51,502 nucleotides of DNA from an uncultured Clostridia bacterium (lineage in GTDB: Bacteria > Bacillota_A > Clostridia > TANB77 > CAG-508). Below, in pieces: positions 48,455-51,502 of this stretch. The notes under the pieces are model-generated. The model made no database searches. It had not been told where the DNA came from and saw nothing but the letters and a program-made list of their open reading frames with translations. Numbering within the stretch: the first letter of the stretch is position 1; the number at the start of each line of letters is the position of its first letter. The position numbers were made by a program, and so were the translations under genes. The DNA lies in assembly GCA_947594095.1 (NCBI GenBank), contig CANQEA010000004.1, positions 1 to 51,502 of the forward strand, written 5' to 3'.

Positions 48455-49876
48455 TTAGACCCTAACGAGACCATAGAGACCACTCAGAATGTTTCGAGTG
48501 AGCTCCATTGTGTAATGATTTGAGATTACGACCTTCGCAGTTTTGATGTATTGTTTGCAATAGTTACGATTTTCACTATCCATAATGAGGACCGTTGAAC
48601 GATTGTCGAAAATTCGAAGTGCTGAAGCTTCTTTCATTTTTTCACGTTCATCATAGAGCGCGCATTCAATGTCTCCATCATAAAGGACTATGTTGTAGTT
48701 TTGAGCATTGACGTCCTGAACTTGTTGGTAGACGTTAACAACATCAGCAGTGAGGTGCGTGCCTTCGTCAGAGTTTTGAAGACGTTTGTTCTTTGGAGCA
48801 AGATGTTGTCCTTCACCGCAACGAATGAGGTCGAATTCGAAGTTGGGGTTTGAACGTTCAAGCCTTACGAGGCATTTGAGAAGCTTGTTTACAGTTTCAT
48901 CGTTTTGTGCGAATGAACCGGAGCAATCAATAAAGAGATTGAGTTTGATTTTCGCAAACTGTTTGACGTGGCCGGAACGATTTTGTTGAACGAACCATTT
49001 GTAATCATCGCGAACAACAGAGCGAGGATTGAAGACTCCTGAGTAAGCGTTAATTGCAGAAGAAGTAGCCTTATTGACCTTTTTGACCGTTGATAAGATT
49101 TGGTCGAATTGTTCTTGAAGTTTTGGGTCGTTGTATCTATCAAGTGTTTCGCAGATGTCCTGTTTGATTTCGTCGATTGTACGAAGTGGAAGTTCAGGCC
49201 ATTCATCATTGAAGTCAAGCGATTGAGCAATGACGTCTTCAAAGCAGGAACCCCAGCGACCAAATGAACCAGAGGCGAGTGAAGCCGCAGGATTGTCTTT
49301 CGGTTTGTTCTCATCGCCATTCCAGAACTCCTTGCATTTTTCAACGAGTTGGTCGATTGAAGTTGTATATGAGTACATATTTCGACGAGTGAGATTTTGG
49401 AACTGATTGATGATGTAGTTCGACATCTTAACGAGGGGTTCAGGTCCTTCGTGGAATCGTACGATGTTGTAGAAGAATTCCATAAAGTTCTGAGGTTGTT
49501 GTCCGGGAGTATAGCCATTGAAGAATTTGCAGAACGCCTCAAAATCGACCTTCATATAGAAGTCTTTCATCACTGTTTCAATTCGTTGGTCCTCCACAAT
49601 GTTGACCACGTCCGTGATTGTCATTTCCTTTGGAGTAAGCAATGCGTGGGAAACTTCGTGGTAAAGAAGATGTCTGAGTATATATTCGATATCAACATCA
49701 GTTTCGACGTTGTAGAGTCGTTTGAAGATTTGAGGAAAGCTGATGTATACGATGTCGTTCATTGGGTCGTAGCAAGTATCTTCATCGGAAAGTTTAACGT
49801 CGAGGTTACGTCCAAGATAATAGCCAATGGGTAAGGTATCTAAGACCGATTGCACCTCATTGAATGTGACTACCAT
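48455..49876 (-). CDS. VWA-domain protein with HExxH metallopeptidase motif (CobT-like)
   Basis: 473 residues from ATG 49876 (GGAGG eight bases before). The N-terminal domain has YHEVSHALL, a HExxH at 73-77, with VEDQRIE about 18 residues later. A helical linker leads to the VWA domain with LNLFIDCSGSF, the D-x-S-x-S metal (MIDAS) site, and IVLYDGDIECAL as the later Asp. The organisation resembles CobT-type VWA partners of MoxR AAA+ proteins, whose gene is next in line. Substrate unknown. Confidence 0.83.
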   Translation of the reverse strand: MVVTFNEVQSVLDTLPIGYYLGRNLDVKLSDEDTCYDPMNDIVYISFPQIFKRLYNVETDVDIEYILRHLLYHEVSHALLTPKEMTITDVVNIVEDQRIETVMKDFYMKVDFEAFCKFFNGYTPGQQPQNFMEFFYNIVRFHEGPEPLVKMSNYIINQFQNLTRRNMYSYTTSIDQLVEKCKEFWNGDENKPKDNPAASLASGSFGRWGSCFEDVIAQSLDFNDEWPELPLRTIDEIKQDICETLDRYNDPKLQEQFDQILSTVKKVNKATSSAINAYSGVFNPRSVVRDDYKWFVQQNRSGHVKQFAKIKLNLFIDCSGSFAQNDETVNKLLKCLVRLERSNPNFEFDLIRCGEGQHLAPKNKRLQNSDEGTHLTADVVNVYQQVQDVNAQNYNIVLYDGDIECALYDEREKMKEASALRIFDNRSTVLIMDSENRNYCKQYIKTAKVVISNHYTMELTRNILSGLYGLVRV

Positions 49877-49913
49877 AAATTGTACCTCCAAGGTTTATTT
49901 ATTTTATAGTAAT

Positions 49914-49956
49914 ATTATATCACATTTTTTCTTGAAAGTAAACTCTTTTTATATAC
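49914..49956 (-). promoter_or_regulatory. Early-class promoter of the VWA gene, consensus -10
   Basis: Minus strand TATAAT (49914-49919) after TGA, 17-base spacer, TTTACT (49937-49942), upstream GTATATAAAAAGAG. The only copy of the class with a perfect TATAAT, so probably the strongest. Confidence 0.9.
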
Positions 49957-50010
49957 TTTTTTGAAAGTTTTTTGACTTTTTTTCAACTTTTTTCTTCAAA
50001 AGTGCAAAAG

Positions 50011-50036
50011 ACCCTCCAGAAGTACATCTGGAGGGT
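50011..50036 (-). terminator. Intrinsic terminator of the polymerase-terminase operon
   Basis: Minus strand stem ACCCTCCAGA/TCTGGAGGGT with six-base loop, followed by CTTTTGCACTTTTG. It begins five bases after the terminase stop. Confidence 0.92.
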
Positions 50037-50040
50037 TTGA

Positions 50041-51502
50041 TTAGACTATGCCGCCGTAATATCTGAGTGCAATTCGAAGACAAGCAACGAAGCCGTCTTT
50101 GACTGTTACGTACACTGACGTATCATCTTTTGTCTTCTTGAATTTGAAGCTCTCAATATCGACTTTCGTCAAGCTACATTCATTAAAGATGAGCACTCTG
50201 TTTTTCGAAAAAGCAAGGTTCAACTGAGCAACACTTTTCTCAAAGTCAGTGTCGTCATACCGCTCAATGAATGCATTGTTGGTATACATTCCGGAAAGAC
50301 CTTCGGCATAGGAGCAGTCGATTAAGACGTTGTTGCCTGCCCACTTACGTATACGTTCAATGCCTTCGTCAGGCGATGCTCTGAACATAAGTTCGTCGAG
50401 AACAATAAGTCTTGTTTCTTCAGCATAATGTACGCCAATTTTGAGCGCCTTCCACTTGTCGCCATCACGGTTGAAGAACGTTGTTACAGCGTCTGTGCGT
50501 ACGAGTGCAGCAAGTTGAGGATTAGCATCAAGCTCATCTTTATGTACGATGTTGTCATCGTTGAATGACCTGCCATAGACCATATAGCGACGGTCCATAA
50601 AGACAAAGAGTACCAACATCGAGAAGGCATCAACTATGTCGTCGTGCTCAACGAACGGAAAGTTGAGAAGTCGTTGTTTTAAGTTTTCCAAAGCAGGACT
50701 GAGACTCCACGTTTGAGTGAATTTGTCAAAGATAGTTTTGACAAAGACAACGTTTTTCGACTCCATATAGAGCGTTGCCGACTCAAGTCGTTGCGTTTTT
50801 GAGGCTGTTCCAGGTTGATAAGCTTGCATTCCAGCAACTTTGTCTTGAAGCTGTTGCAAAATCGGTGAGCCATTGGCTTTGTCCTCAATAACTTGAATGA
50901 GTCCTTTGTAGATGTTGTCCAACGATGTGACGTATTCGACAGATTTGACAAAAGCCATCTTCTTTTCGAGGCAGTCTGTAATATAGAGCGTTGCATTCGC
51001 TCGATAAGCCAAGACCGAACCGAGGAAGTCTGACGAGTCTTTATCTTTGACAGGAAAGTCGTGTGATGCATAGACAATATCGGCGTTTTCGATGCCAGGA
51101 GTTTCGGGTTGTTCTTTCTCGACAATCATCTCAGGTTTCACAACAGTGCGGTCTGTTGCAATAGCTTTCTGTTGGTACTGAGTGTCGAAGACAATTGAAC
51201 CAACCTCTGCTCTCAACGCAGCATAGTCACCAAATCGTTCAGGCCATAAAGTGTCTCCAGGTTTGAACTCAAAGACAGTACCGCTGATAGGACAGACAAC
51301 GTATGTATGCTTCTCGAAAATTGCAGGCAAGATGATGAAGCAATATTGACTTGCCAAAACTGGGTCAGCCAAAATGTGACCTGTAACATCGTTTGGAGCG
51401 AGTCTTTGCTGAATGTTCATAATGATGTACTTCGACCGGTTGTTGATACGGGAAGGCATCGTGTTTCGAAAGTAGCTCCAAGCGCTCAGCATTTCAGCTT
51501 GG
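50041..51502 (-). CDS. terL: Terminase large subunit, C-terminal part with nuclease and extra domain
   Basis: Continuation of the gene at 1-658; the first 77 bases here duplicate that end. After the ATPase, an RNase H-like nuclease begins at about full-length residue 337 (YASHDFPVKDKDSSD). It ends with the acidic cluster HDDIVDAF near residues 480-487, matching the metal-binding residues of terminase nucleases. About 180 further residues follow. They have alternating strands and helices (IGVHYAEETRLIVLDEL, then VLIDCSYAEG, then SLTKVDIESF). This looks like a second, degenerate RNase H-like or terminase-nuclease-like fold. A strong terminator lies 5 bases past the stop. Confidence 0.9.
   Translation of the reverse strand, partial: QAEMLSAWSYFRNTMPSRINNRSKYIIMNIQQRLAPNDVTGHILADPVLASQYCFIILPAIFEKHTYVVCPISGTVFEFKPGDTLWPERFGDYAALRAEVGSIVFDTQYQQKAIATDRTVVKPEMIVEKEQPETPGIENADIVYASHDFPVKDKDSSDFLGSVLAYRANATLYITDCLEKKMAFVKSVEYVTSLDNIYKGLIQVIEDKANGSPILQQLQDKVAGMQAYQPGTASKTQRLESATLYMESKNVVFVKTIFDKFTQTWSLSPALENLKQRLLNFPFVEHDDIVDAFSMLVLFVFMDRRYMVYGRSFNDDNIVHKDELDANPQLAALVRTDAVTTFFNRDGDKWKALKIGVHYAEETRLIVLDELMFRASPDEGIERIRKWAGNNVLIDCSYAEGLSGMYTNNAFIERYDDTDFEKSVAQLNLAFSKNRVLIFNECSLTKVDIESFKFKKTKDDTSVYVTVKDGFVACLRIALRYYGGIV
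51426..51502. repeat. Exact terminal direct repeat, right copy
   Basis: Second copy of the 77-base end redundancy. Removing one copy gives a circle of about 51,425 bases and restores a single 680-residue large terminase reading frame. Confidence 0.95.

Noticed and set aside
1..51502. Large frames on the opposite strand of real genes (for example 9228-10250 plus, 20293-21135 minus, 32740-33813 minus, 36669-37784 minus, 39411-40538 minus)
   Set aside because: They mirror recognised genes, have no ribosome sites and no family patterns; they result from codon bias.
1..51502. tRNA genes, CRISPR arrays, integrase and attachment sites
   Set aside because: No cloverleaf with a GGTTCGAATCC-type arm, no evenly spaced repeats, and no tyrosine or serine recombinase motif were found by eye; a tRNA scan would be needed to exclude a degenerate tRNA.

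Overview
The window is a complete genome of a tailed, contractile-tail bacteriophage (myovirus morphology). The first 77 bases are repeated exactly as the last 77 bases (1-77 = 51426-51502), so the molecule is circular or circularly permuted with about 51,425 unique bases, and the large terminase gene runs across the cut. Nearly every gene has a strong GGAGG-type ribosome binding site, and the promoters have extended -10 boxes (TGnTAYAAT). Together with an LLH-type holin and a YHxLGGNG-type membrane protein, this points to a Bacillota host. It argues against Bacteroidota, where such sites are unusual. No integrase, excisionase or CI-like repressor was seen, so a virulent life style is likely.

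Layout. One divergent AT-rich control region (17781-18574) carries about ten copies of TTCATAACT in both orientations and divides the genome. Leftward from it (17780 down to 1, then across the cut to 50041) lie replication, recombination, nucleotide metabolism and, unusually, the small terminase, an SPP1 gp7-like head protein and the large terminase. Rightward (18575-40981) lie portal, fibres, lysis genes, tail chaperone, tape measure and baseplate, then head protease, capsid, connectors, sheath and tube. A second leftward block (49876-41240) holds a VWA metallopeptidase/MoxR pair, an HNH endonuclease, a frameshifted SNF2 helicase, small regulators, a VRR nuclease, an HNH-ligase fusion and a cytidylyltransferase. 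Three clear terminators close the operons (41000-41025 rightward, 41199-41227 leftward, 50011-50036 leftward).

Regulation. Eleven promoters share one architecture: a GTATATCAAAAGAG-like box, -35 TTTACT, exactly 17 bases, then TGA-TACAAT. Ten face left and one faces right. A second class, before the head-protease and capsid operons, has TGATTATATC at -35 and exactly 17 bases to the -10. Each of these lies just downstream of a large imperfect palindrome. Six such palindromes (arms like CTGAGACACTT/AAGTGTCTCAG around an AT-rich core) are scattered through intergenic spaces, and no gene explains them.

How the genes work together. A family B DNA polymerase, a primase-polymerase, an SF3 helicase, a single-strand binding protein, a Sak4-like recombinase, a RecB-like nuclease, a ligase and a VRR nuclease form a replication/recombination set. 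dUTPase, a divergent ThyX with altered signature, a nucleotide kinase, an HD nucleotidase, a deoxyribosyltransferase and a GT-A glycosyltransferase form a cluster that could build a glycosylated, modified pyrimidine in phage DNA. Lysis appears to use a class 3 lipase between two membrane proteins, with no recognisable peptidoglycan hydrolase.
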